From the NCBI RefSeq assembly GCF_040270295.1, contig NZ_JBELOE010000255.1: a DNA stretch of 64,000 nt, one strand, 5' to 3'. Shown here one piece after another: positions 53,005 to 61,094 of the stretch (position 1 is its first letter; every line of letters starts with the position of its first letter). The position numbers and the translations under genes are program-made. Below the pieces are notes generated by a model, which was given only the letters and a program-made list of their open reading frames with translations, made no database searches and was not told the origin of the DNA. This DNA is from Catenovulum sediminis. Its GTDB lineage: Bacteria; Pseudomonadota; Gammaproteobacteria; Enterobacterales; Alteromonadaceae.

Positions 53005-54162
53005 TTATCTAAGTTGCATTTTTACGTAATCAATCGCGCGCGACATTAAACCACCTTCATCTATGCTTTCCAACGCGACTAGTGGATATTCTGCGATGTC
53101 TTCACCGTCTAATTGTAAAAATAATTTGCCAACGACTGTGCCTTTTTTCAGTGGTGCTATTAGTTCTTCGTCTAACTGAATATTGGCTTTGAGGTTTTTA
53201 CGCTGGCCACGCGGTACGGTGACTTGTGTACTTTGTGTTATGCCCAATTTAACGGTTTCTTTGTTACCCATCCATATAGGTTGGTCGGCAAATTTGCTGC
53301 CAGCTTCATATGGGGTGATGGTTTCAAAAAAGCGAAAACCATAGTTTAAAAGCTTTTTGTTTTCTTCTTTTCTTGAGCGCTCTGAATCAGCGCCCATCAC
53401 AACTGAGATTAAACGCATCTCACCTTTTGTTGCTGAGGTCACTAAGCTGTATCCGGCTTCTTCGGTATGACCCGTTTTAATGCCATCGACATCTAAACTT
53501 TTGTCCCACAGTAAGCTATTACGGTTGTATTGTTTAATACCGTTAAAAGTAAAAGATTTTTCAGCATAAATGGCATATTCATTTGGTACGTCACGAATTA
53601 ACGCCGCTGCTAAGGTTGCCATGTCTCTGGGCGTGGTAAAGTGGTTTGCAGACGTTAAACCGTGTGTATTTTCAAAGTAAGTGGAACTCATCCCTAGTTT
53701 TTCGGCATGTGCGTTCATTAAGCTGACAAATGCGTCTTCTGTGCCCGCAATATGCTCTGCCATCGCAACACAGGCATCATTACCCGATTGCACAATAATA
53801 CCGCGGTTTAAATCAGCGACTGAGACCTGTTTGCCCACTTCAATAAACATTTTTGAAGATTCTGGGAAGTTTTTCGCCCACGCATTTTCACTAATGGTGA
53901 CCATATCGGTTTCTTTGATATTGCCGTTCTTAATTTCTAAGCCAATCACGTAACTGGTCATCATTTTTGTCAACGAAGCCGGCGCAAGTTGCATATCTGC
54001 GTTTTCCTGCGAAATCACGTGTCCGGTATTAAAATCAATTAATATGTGTCCTTTGGCATTTACCTGAGGTGCACTGGGCGTGATTGCAGCAACATTAAAC
54101 TGTACCAAAACAAAACTCATACAGAGCAAAGTAAGTGTTCTTTTTATCAATTTCATAATCAT
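53005..54162 (-). CDS. dacA: D-alanyl-D-alanine carboxypeptidase (PBP5/6 type)
   Basis: A low-molecular-weight penicillin-binding protein that trims the terminal D-Ala of peptidoglycan stem peptides. A signal peptide (about 1-27) is followed by the serine-peptidase motifs S63-x2-K66 (SLTK), S126-G-N128 and K229-T-G231. The C-terminal beta domain is followed by an amphipathic membrane-anchoring helix (SRAIDYVKMQLR). The 385 residues match the family. The reading frame opens MIMK; the second ATG is possible. The gap to rlpA is 58 bp. Confidence 0.96.
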   Translation of the reverse strand: MIMKLIKRTLTLLCMSFVLVQFNVAAITPSAPQVNAKGHILIDFNTGHVISQENADMQLAPASLTKMMTSYVIGLEIKNGNIKETDMVTISENAWAKNFPESSKMFIEVGKQVSVADLNRGIIVQSGNDACVAMAEHIAGTEDAFVSLMNAHAEKLGMSSTYFENTHGLTSANHFTTPRDMATLAAALIRDVPNEYAIYAEKSFTFNGIKQYNRNSLLWDKSLDVDGIKTGHTEEAGYSLVTSATKGEMRLISVVMGADSERSRKEENKKLLNYGFRFFETITPYEAGSKFADQPIWMGNKETVKLGITQSTQVTVPRGQRKNLKANIQLDEELIAPLKKGTVVGKLFLQLDGEDIAEYPLVALESIDEGGLMSRAIDYVKMQLR

Positions 54163-54220
54163 TCTTATATGGGTTGCTGGTTAATGGGAAAATTGCACGG
54201 CGAAGTATACCATTATTGGC

Positions 54221-55003
54221 TTACCGCATGACAGGGCGTATGTTACTAAAGTGGCGCGCTTGTTGATAGCCACTGCGTAACAAATCGGCAATTAATGCAT
54301 CTGCCTGATCCTGTTTGTCCATCGGACCTGCGATCAGGTGAAAAATTCCGCTGTTTTCCACTATTTTTGTTGGAATTTGAAAGAGTGCCGCAACCGCTGC
54401 CGATTTATCTTTCAATGTTGATTTTTCCTGATCTTGTGCAACTTCAATATAAAATCCGGGCGCTGAGTGCAAAGCTTCTATTTTCACTTTTGCGGTGCCA
54501 GTTGCGGTAATACCGAGTTTATAGGCCGCTGCGTAAGATAAATCGATAATTCGGCCTTCGTGAAAAGGGCCTCTGTCATTTACCCTTACCACCGCTTTTT
54601 TTCCATTGCTTAAATTGGTCACACGTACATAGGTCGGCAAGGGTAACGTTTTATGCGCCGCGCTCATTGAGTACATGTCGTAAATTTCGCCATTTGAAGT
54701 TAAATGGCCGTGAAATTTTTGCCCGTACCATGAGGCAATCCCTTCTTCAGAAAATCCTTCGGCGTTGGTAAGCACCCGATAATCTTGTCCCAGTACGTTG
54801 TAATTTTTATTGCCGCCGCGGCTGGGCTGTTCGTAGATTGGGGTTGGGTCTATCAGTTCGTGCGCTTCTGGCAATCTTGCCGGCGCGATGTCTTGCGACA
54901 AACTGTAGCGCCCTTCATTTGGCGATTTTTGTGTACTGCTACACGCAGTTAAACCTATTGTGCTACAAAAAGCTGTGAAATAAAAAACGATTAATTTTTT
55001 CAT
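54221..55003 (-). CDS. rlpA: septal-ring lytic transglycosylase-like lipoprotein RlpA
   Basis: A 260-residue outer-membrane lipoprotein: the signal peptide ends in the lipobox GLTAC with C21. A double-psi beta-barrel domain follows (GIASWYGQKFHGHLTSNGE, then VRVNDRGPFHEGRIIDLS) with the catalytic-type Asp-Arg region. The C-terminal SPOR domain (about 190-260) would bind denuded glycan at the division site. RlpA of Pseudomonas is a lytic transglycosylase acting on denuded strands. The ATG overlaps the rodA stop by one base. Confidence 0.95.
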   Translation of the reverse strand: MKKLIVFYFTAFCSTIGLTACSSTQKSPNEGRYSLSQDIAPARLPEAHELIDPTPIYEQPSRGGNKNYNVLGQDYRVLTNAEGFSEEGIASWYGQKFHGHLTSNGEIYDMYSMSAAHKTLPLPTYVRVTNLSNGKKAVVRVNDRGPFHEGRIIDLSYAAAYKLGITATGTAKVKIEALHSAPGFYIEVAQDQEKSTLKDKSAAVAALFQIPTKIVENSGIFHLIAGPMDKQDQADALIADLLRSGYQQARHFSNIRPVMR

Positions 55004-56115
55004 TAATTATCTCGCAAAAATCTTCTGTGAGTGCTTATCGCCATTAGTATGCCAAAACCGGCCATTAAGGTCACCATGGATGTACCGCCATAACTAACCA
55101 GTGGCAGCGGAACACCAACAACCGGTAATAATCCGGAAACCATCCCGATATTAACAAATACATAAACAAAAAAGGTTAAGGTGATGCTACCGGCTAATAA
55201 TTTGGTAAAGGCATCTGGTGCTCGTATCGCGATCACCATGCCACGCGCAATAATATACATGTAAATGGCCAGTAAGATTAATACCCCCACCCAGCCGAAC
55301 TCTTCGGCGAATACCGAAAAGATAAAATCGGTATGACGCTCGGGTAAAAATTCCAGTTGTGACTGCGTGCCCTTTAACCAGCCTTTACCCCACATGCCAC
55401 CTGAGCCTATTGCTATTTTGGATTGAATTATATGATAACCCGAACCGAGTGGATCACTTTCTGGGTTTAAAAATGTCAGTACCCGGCGCTTTTGATAGTC
55501 GTGCATATAAAAATACCAGATAAGCGGCGCAAGTGCTGAGCCGATGACCGCGAACCCGCCTATCAGCCGCCAGCTTAATCCAGCTAAAAATAGTACGAAC
55601 AAACCGGAACATGCAATTAGCAGCGAAGTGCCTAAATCAGGTTGTTTGGCAATCAGTAAAGTTGGAAACATTATCAGCGCTAAACCAATCACTGAATAAC
55701 CGATTGTCGGGGGCAAAGGTTTACGTGCAATAAACCACGCCAGTGTAATGGGCAGGGCTAATTTCATCATTTCTGACGGTTGAATGCGGGTAATGCCGAT
55801 ATCTAACCAACGCTGCGCACCTTTACCAACGACCCCAAAAAACAGTACGGCAAGTAATAGTAAGCAACCTATGATAAACAGTGGCGCAGCCCATCTTTGG
55901 TAAAAGGTGGGTGGAATTTGCGCAACCGCAAACATCACCACTAAGGCTACGCCAAGCCGTGTGCCCTGACGGACTAATAAATCCATATTCTGACCAGACG
56001 CACTATAGATAATAAATAAGCCCATACCGATTAAACATAACAAACCGATTAATAGTGAGGTATCTATATGAATTTTTCGCCAGAAACTGGTTTGATTGCC
56101 CACTTGCGCATTCAT
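55003..56115 (-). CDS. mrdB: rod-shape glycosyltransferase RodA
   Basis: RodA is the SEDS-family peptidoglycan polymerase of the elongasome, working with PBP2. The 370 residues have about ten membrane helices. Family signatures include GKGAQRWLDIGITRIQPSEMMKLALP (in part GAQRWLDIG), FLPERHTDFIFSVFAEEFG and a C-terminal LPLVSYGGTSM. It is coupled to mrdA by a 4 bp ATGA overlap, the usual mrdAB arrangement. Confidence 0.97.
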   Translation of the reverse strand: MNAQVGNQTSFWRKIHIDTSLLIGLLCLIGMGLFIIYSASGQNMDLLVRQGTRLGVALVVMFAVAQIPPTFYQRWAAPLFIIGCLLLLAVLFFGVVGKGAQRWLDIGITRIQPSEMMKLALPITLAWFIARKPLPPTIGYSVIGLALIMFPTLLIAKQPDLGTSLLIACSGLFVLFLAGLSWRLIGGFAVIGSALAPLIWYFYMHDYQKRRVLTFLNPESDPLGSGYHIIQSKIAIGSGGMWGKGWLKGTQSQLEFLPERHTDFIFSVFAEEFGWVGVLILLAIYMYIIARGMVIAIRAPDAFTKLLAGSITLTFFVYVFVNIGMVSGLLPVVGVPLPLVSYGGTSMVTLMAGFGILMAISTHRRFLRDN

Positions 56116-58061
56116 TGAAAGGTCTCCGGGTATTCTTCAGGATATTCTTGAGTAGAATAGTTTTGAGATGGAAATTCTTGTGATGGATATTCTTGAAACG
56201 GATAGTTTTGGAAATAATAATCCATCATTGCTCTGGCAACCGGTGCCGCATTTTTACCACCACCACCTGCGTTTTCAATAATCACCGCTACAGAAATACG
56301 CGGTTCAGCAACCGGAGCAAAACCAACATATAAGGCGTTGTCGCGGTATTTTTCTTCGATTGCTTCGGCGTCGTACTCTTCGTCCTGTGCAATGGCAATA
56401 ACTTGCGCGGTACCGGTTTTACCGGCCGCTTCATAGTTCACACCTTTAAATGCCGCGAAACCTGAACCAGTCGGTTTTTCTACAACCCCTTGCATGGCGG
56501 TTTTAATAATTTGCCAGTTGCGTTCGTTTTCTATTTCAACCGGCCGGCGATCTTGCGCTGGAATCGGCAGTTCGCCGGTTTGCGTGCGGGTTGCTTTTAG
56601 CAGTTTAGGTTCGTAGTATTGCCCTTCATTGCCTAACACACTGGTTGCGGTTGCCAGTTGCAGCGGGGTCGCGGTCCAGTAGCCTTGACCGATACCAATT
56701 GATACCGTGTCACCTGCATACCATGGCTGACGAAAACGGCCATATTTCCAATCGCGCGATGGCATGGTCGCACTGGTTTCTTCGTGGATATCAATGCCGG
56801 TTAGTTCGCCAAAACCAAAGCGAGTCATAAATTCTGATATTTTATCCATCCCTAAGCGCACGGCTAAATCGTAATAATACACATCACAAGATTCTTCAAT
56901 CGCGCGATATATATCCACCCAGCCATGGCCCCAACTTTTCCAGTCACGGTATTTATGTTCTATGTCTTTTATCTGGTAGTAACCCGGATCCCAAATTCTG
57001 GTTTTGGTGGTGATCAGTTTTTCATCTAAGCCTAATAAACCGATATGCGGTTTTATTGTTGATGCCGGCGGATAACGCCCTTGTGTAGCGCGGTTTATCA
57101 GCGGGCGACTGCGGTTGTTTAGTAAGGCTTTATAATTTTTGCTGCTGATGCCATGCACAAATAAGTTAGGATCGTAACTTGGATTACTGTAAAGCGCTAA
57201 TATGCCGTTATTTTTTGCATCTAGCACAACCACTGCACCGCGCCGTTCGCCCAGTTGCTCGCGCGCCAGTTTTTGCATTTCGATATCTAAATTCAGCACT
57301 AAATCTTGCCCCGGTACCGGTGGCTGTTCTGATAATGTTCGGATTGGACGGCCACGGTTATTCACTTCTACTTCCTGATATCCAACCTGACCGTGTAATA
57401 AATCTTCGTAATAACGTTCTACACCCAGTTTGCCAATATCAAATGTGCCTTCGTAATTGGCCTTTTTGCCTTCCATTTCTAGCGTGTCTGCATCACGCCG
57501 GTTTATTTTTGCGACATAGCCCAGTGCATGCGTGGTTAATTCTCCGTATGGGTAGTGTCTTTTTAATCGCGCTTCTAAATACGCGCCCGGCATTTTGTGT
57601 TGATTCACCGCAATAATGGCCGCTTCTTCTTCGGTTAACCTGGATTCAACAACAACCGGTTTAAATTTGCGTCTTTGCTGTTTAACCTGACGACGAAAGT
57701 CTTCTATCACCTCGTCTTCTAATGCGATCAGTTGTTGTATTTGCGAGAGTAATTTATCCAGATCTTGCACTTCTTCCGGAATAATTTCTAAGCTGTAAAA
57801 TGAGGTATTTTCGGCCAGTATGCGACCAAAGCGATCATAAATGAGTCCGCGGTTGGGCGGGATTGGCAATACTTTAATGCGATTACCGTCTGCGCGCGTT
57901 TGGTAATCTTGATGTTTATCAACTTGCAGTGAGCGCATATTTAACGCCAGTATAATACAGGCGAGCACCACACAGACTAAACCGACAATTGCTCGGCGCG
58001 CAAATAAATTGGCTTCAGCTAAATGATCACGAATTGCGACTCGGCGACGCCAGTTCAGCAT
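56112..58061 (-). CDS. mrdA: peptidoglycan transpeptidase PBP2
   Basis: PBP2 cross-links new peptidoglycan during cell elongation. A single N-terminal membrane helix (about 23-42) precedes the dimerisation/allosteric domain and the transpeptidase domain with S334-x2-K337 (STIK), S391-C-D393 and K548-T-G550 (KTGTAQ). At 649 residues it is slightly longer than E. coli PBP2 (633). The extra length is a C-terminal tail rich in Y, F, P, S and Q with a repeated five-residue pattern (YPFQE, YPSQE, FPSQN, YSTQE). The start is ATG, 5 bp after the rlmH stop. Confidence 0.97.
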   Translation of the reverse strand: MLNWRRRVAIRDHLAEANLFARRAIVGLVCVVLACIILALNMRSLQVDKHQDYQTRADGNRIKVLPIPPNRGLIYDRFGRILAENTSFYSLEIIPEEVQDLDKLLSQIQQLIALEDEVIEDFRRQVKQQRRKFKPVVVESRLTEEEAAIIAVNQHKMPGAYLEARLKRHYPYGELTTHALGYVAKINRRDADTLEMEGKKANYEGTFDIGKLGVERYYEDLLHGQVGYQEVEVNNRGRPIRTLSEQPPVPGQDLVLNLDIEMQKLAREQLGERRGAVVVLDAKNNGILALYSNPSYDPNLFVHGISSKNYKALLNNRSRPLINRATQGRYPPASTIKPHIGLLGLDEKLITTKTRIWDPGYYQIKDIEHKYRDWKSWGHGWVDIYRAIEESCDVYYYDLAVRLGMDKISEFMTRFGFGELTGIDIHEETSATMPSRDWKYGRFRQPWYAGDTVSIGIGQGYWTATPLQLATATSVLGNEGQYYEPKLLKATRTQTGELPIPAQDRRPVEIENERNWQIIKTAMQGVVEKPTGSGFAAFKGVNYEAAGKTGTAQVIAIAQDEEYDAEAIEEKYRDNALYVGFAPVAEPRISVAVIIENAGGGGKNAAPVARAMMDYYFQNYPFQEYPSQEFPSQNYSTQEYPEEYPETFQ

Positions 58062-58066
58062 TTAAG

Positions 58067-58537
58067 CTATTCCCTGTGATATGGGTGGTTTTGATTAACA
58101 CTCCACCCACGATATAAACTTTCTGCCACGATAACCCGAACCATAGGGTGCGGCAAGGTTAGTGCCGACAATGACCATTTTTGTTCTGACGCTGCAATAC
58201 AGGCAGGTGCTAAACCTTCAGGGCCACCGACCAGTAAGCTGACATCTCGTCCGTCTAATTGCCAGGCTTGCATTTGTTTGGCCAGTTGCGGGGTTGTCCA
58301 TGCTTTACCTGTCACTTCTAGCGTGACAATGCGGTTGCTTTTTCCCACTGCCGCTAACATTAATTCGCCTTCTTTTTCCAGAATACGTTTTATGTCTGCG
58401 TTTTTTCCACGTTTCCCCGCCGGTATTTCAACCAGTTCTAATGCATAATCTCGCGGGAAACGTCGCTGGTATTCGGCAAATCCGGCTTCAACCCAGGCTG
58501 GCATTTTTTGCCCAACGGCTATCAGCTGGATCTTCAT
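58067..58537 (-). CDS. rlmH: 23S rRNA pseudouridine-1915 N3-methyltransferase
   Basis: RlmH methylates pseudouridine 1915 in 23S rRNA helix 69. The 156 residues (E. coli 155) form a SPOUT-type methyltransferase with the SAM loop LLVGGPEGL and the C-terminal knot region TLPHPMVRVIVAESLYRG, ending NQNHPYHRE. The start overlaps the rsfS stop by 4 bp (ATGA). Confidence 0.97.
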   Translation of the reverse strand: MKIQLIAVGQKMPAWVEAGFAEYQRRFPRDYALELVEIPAGKRGKNADIKRILEKEGELMLAAVGKSNRIVTLEVTGKAWTTPQLAKQMQAWQLDGRDVSLLVGGPEGLAPACIAASEQKWSLSALTLPHPMVRVIVAESLYRGWSVNQNHPYHRE

Positions 58538-58854
58538 TTTTGCCAGAGTTTTTCCAATTGATACAGGTCTCTTTGCTCTTCAACCATGACATGCAAGATA
58601 ACTTCACCAAAATCAACCAAGACCCATTCCCCAAAGTCTTCCCCTTCCATGCCTAATGGACGAATATCTGCACGCTTGGCTTCTGTTGCGACATGTTTAG
58701 CAATTGAACGGACATGTTGTTTTGAATTACCTGAACACACGAGCATGTATTGGGTGAATGTTGATTTTTCACGCACGTCTAACTCGATTATATCGTGCGC
58801 TTTCATATCGTCGGCTTTGTCGGCTACAAACGATTTTAACTCTTCGATTTGCAA
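58534..58854 (-). CDS. rsfS: ribosomal silencing factor RsfS
   Basis: RsfS binds ribosomal protein uL14 and blocks subunit joining during starvation. The 106 residues match the family (E. coli 105), with DIIELDVREKSTFTQYMLVCSG and GEWVLVDFGEVILHVM. The start codon is TTG, preceded by AGGAG about ten bases upstream; there is no ATG near. It follows nadD after 31 bp. Confidence 0.95.
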   Translation of the reverse strand: MQIEELKSFVADKADDMKAHDIIELDVREKSTFTQYMLVCSGNSKQHVRSIAKHVATEAKRADIRPLGMEGEDFGEWVLVDFGEVILHVMVEEQRDLYQLEKLWQK

Positions 58855-58885
58855 AAGGATAAATCTCCTGAATATATTAAGTTAT

Positions 58886-59539
58886 TTAATCAGCCTGATA
58901 CAGGCTGTGTTTCATTATATAGTCATTTACTGCAGTTGGTAGTAAACAGGCACAATTAAGCCCTTTTTTATAACGTTCGCGGATTTTACTTGATGATATC
59001 TGCAACATACTGGTATCTGCCAGATAAATATAACCGTGTCTTTTTGCGGTTAAATCTTGCTGATTCAGGGTTTGATGTTGCTGCAAATATTCGTTTATCT
59101 GCGGGTTTAACACGCTATTATACCCTCCCCGCCTGGCAACTACCAAATGGCAATAGTCGGTTAACGACTGCCAGTGCGACCAAGTATCCAATGTCTGTAA
59201 AGAATCCATACCAATCATAAAGGCAATTGCATGTTGCGGAAATTCGCTGCGCAGTTGTTTAAGTGTTTCTATGGTGTACGAGGGGCTGGTTTTTTCTAAT
59301 TCCCGTGTATCTAGCTTGAGCCTGCTGTCAATAGATAAGGTAGCACGGCACAATTCGGCTCTTTGCTGTGCACTTTCATTCGGGGTCGCTTTGTGTGGCG
59401 GAATATAATTGGGCAATAAATATATTTGTGTGGCGGATATTTGTTCTGCTATTTCAAACGCGCATTGTAAATGCCCGTTGTGAATCGGGTTAAATGTGCC
59501 ACCAAAATACAAACTGAGCGGGTATTTATTCTGTCTCAT
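58886..59539 (-). CDS. nadD: nicotinate-mononucleotide adenylyltransferase
   Basis: NadD joins nicotinate mononucleotide and ATP to form deamido-NAD. The 217 residues begin with the nucleotidyltransferase motif GGTFNPIHNGH (13-23), with the T/HxGH-type active site. The C-terminal ISSSKIRERYKKG contains the second motif (SSSKIR). It overlaps the holA stop by 14 bp. With nadC at 14 kb, two steps of NAD synthesis are encoded in the window, though far apart. Confidence 0.97.
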   Translation of the reverse strand: MRQNKYPLSLYFGGTFNPIHNGHLQCAFEIAEQISATQIYLLPNYIPPHKATPNESAQQRAELCRATLSIDSRLKLDTRELEKTSPSYTIETLKQLRSEFPQHAIAFMIGMDSLQTLDTWSHWQSLTDYCHLVVARRGGYNSVLNPQINEYLQQHQTLNQQDLTAKRHGYIYLADTSMLQISSSKIRERYKKGLNCACLLPTAVNDYIMKHSLYQAD

Positions 59540-60569
59540 TAGCCAGCATTAGTTGATTAAATTTAAATATATCAGGCTGGGCAAAAAACAATGCACAAAT
59601 GTGTGCAATACGAAAATACGGGTTTATCAAACCACTTGTTTTATATTCCACTTCAAACTGTGCTAAGGCTTGCTGGATTTGTTCTAACATGCTTAAGTTT
59701 AAGCGCTGCAGTGCCATGCGATACAAGTGTTTTCGATTGTCCCATATGCGTAGTTTTTTGCATTGTGCATCAAATTGATTACCCGCTAACGCCAGCTGCG
59801 CCAAATAATCCACTTCGCGTTGCAGCATCCAAGTAATAATAACGGGCTCGAGTTCTTCGCCTTCTAAACGCTGAATGATTTGCACGACTTTTTTGCGATT
59901 GTTGGCCAGTAAATCTTCTGCCAGTTGAAAAACGGTAAATCGTGAATGATCAGAAACCGCTTTTTTGATTTCTTCAACATCTATTTGTTGATTTGGGTAA
60001 ATCAGTGCTAAGCGGCTAACCTCTTGCGCAGCACCTGCCAGATTACCTTCAAATAAATCACATAAAATAGCTTGTGCGGCCGGTGTGACATTCAGTTGAT
60101 GTTGTTGAAATTGTTGCCTGAACCAGTCAGGTAATTTTTGCCGTTCGATTTCATAAACGGGTATATACCAGCTATGATTCTCAATGTTTTTAAACCATTT
60201 TGTTTTCGTTTGAGCGGCTTCCATTTTGCCCCCCCAAACCACTAATAAATGCTCGTTGTCGGTTATGTCGCACCATTCTTTAAAAAATGCGCCGCCCTCT
60301 TTGCCGGGTTTTGCATTGGGCATTTCTACTTCTATTAGTTTTTTGCTGGCAAACAATGACATTGCCTGTGCTTCGTTGAGTATATTTTGCCAGTTAAAGT
60401 CTTCTTCTGTATTAAATCTCAGTCTTTCTTCAAACCCTTGCTGTTTGCACGCCGCGCGGATTTGATCCAGTACGGTTTGCTGCTGGTAAGGTTCATCACC
60501 AAACAGCAAGATCAATGAAGGTAAAGGTTGCGCCAGTTGACGGTTAACTTGGTTAAAATAGACGCGCAT
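59526..60569 (-). CDS. holA: DNA polymerase III subunit delta
   Basis: The delta subunit is part of the clamp loader and opens the beta sliding clamp. The 347 residues (E. coli 343) start MRVYFNQVNRQLAQPLPSL and contain LLFGDEPYQQQTVLDQIR, a degenerate P-loop region, and LPDWFRQQFQQHQL. The ATG shares one base with the lptE stop (TAATG), so the operon is tightly coupled. Confidence 0.96.
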   Translation of the reverse strand: MRVYFNQVNRQLAQPLPSLILLFGDEPYQQQTVLDQIRAACKQQGFEERLRFNTEEDFNWQNILNEAQAMSLFASKKLIEVEMPNAKPGKEGGAFFKEWCDITDNEHLLVVWGGKMEAAQTKTKWFKNIENHSWYIPVYEIERQKLPDWFRQQFQQHQLNVTPAAQAILCDLFEGNLAGAAQEVSRLALIYPNQQIDVEEIKKAVSDHSRFTVFQLAEDLLANNRKKVVQIIQRLEGEELEPVIITWMLQREVDYLAQLALAGNQFDAQCKKLRIWDNRKHLYRMALQRLNLSMLEQIQQALAQFEVEYKTSGLINPYFRIAHICALFFAQPDIFKFNQLMLANETE

Positions 60570-61054
60570 TATCGATTTTCCGATGAGGCGAGTTGCAGTA
60601 AAATTTGCTCTGCTGCGTAGCGTCGCAGTTCTGACAACAAAATTTTCATTTCTTTAGATTTTGCCAATACCGCATCTGGGTCGTCCTGATAATCTCGCAC
60701 CACCTGCACACTGTATTGTTGAGGCTGTGAATTGTGTATCAGTACATAGTTTACGGTATAGATCAGCTCGTATTCAGCCACCTGCGCGTTTGGAAAGAGC
60801 GATAAAACCGCTCTTTCTAATTCAGCCGAAATTAAATTGAGCTTGGTGCAATCAGCATCTTGCGTTAAACGGACATTACTGCGCTGCAACCGTTTGGTTA
60901 GCTCTTTACCTAACAAAGGTGCAGCTTGCGAATCTAAACAAATATTTTGCATTGACAGCGGTACCGCATAACTGCCGCGCAGCTGAAAACCGCAAGCGGT
61001 TAGCAGCATCACGCTTAATGTCAATGTTAAGTACATAACGACTTTTTTTATCAA
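60569..61054 (-). CDS. lptE: LPS-assembly lipoprotein LptE
   Basis: LptE is the outer-membrane lipoprotein plug of the LptD channel that inserts lipopolysaccharide. The lipobox is LLTAC followed by GFQLRGSYAVPLSMQNI, typical of the family. I choose a TTG start (giving IKKVVMYLTLTLSVMLLTAC, 161 residues) because AGGTGG lies exactly seven bases upstream and it yields a normal lipoprotein signal with KK before the hydrophobic core. An ATG 17 codons further upstream, inside the end of leuS, gives an atypically long N-region. Confidence 0.92.
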   Translation of the reverse strand: MIKKVVMYLTLTLSVMLLTACGFQLRGSYAVPLSMQNICLDSQAAPLLGKELTKRLQRSNVRLTQDADCTKLNLISAELERAVLSLFPNAQVAEYELIYTVNYVLIHNSQPQQYSVQVVRDYQDDPDAVLAKSKEMKILLSELRRYAAEQILLQLASSENR

Positions 61055-61061
61055 AGCCTGA

Positions 61062-61067
61062 CCACCT
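61062..61067 (-). promoter_or_regulatory. Shine-Dalgarno AGGTGG that fixes the lptE TTG start
   Basis: AGGTGG on the minus strand ends seven bases before TTG at 61052-61054. Neither the upstream in-frame ATG (61105) nor the ATG at MYLTLTL has a comparable site, so this decides the start. Confidence 0.7.
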
Positions 61068-61094
61068 AATTTGCTGATTTGTCTGTTTAACGCG

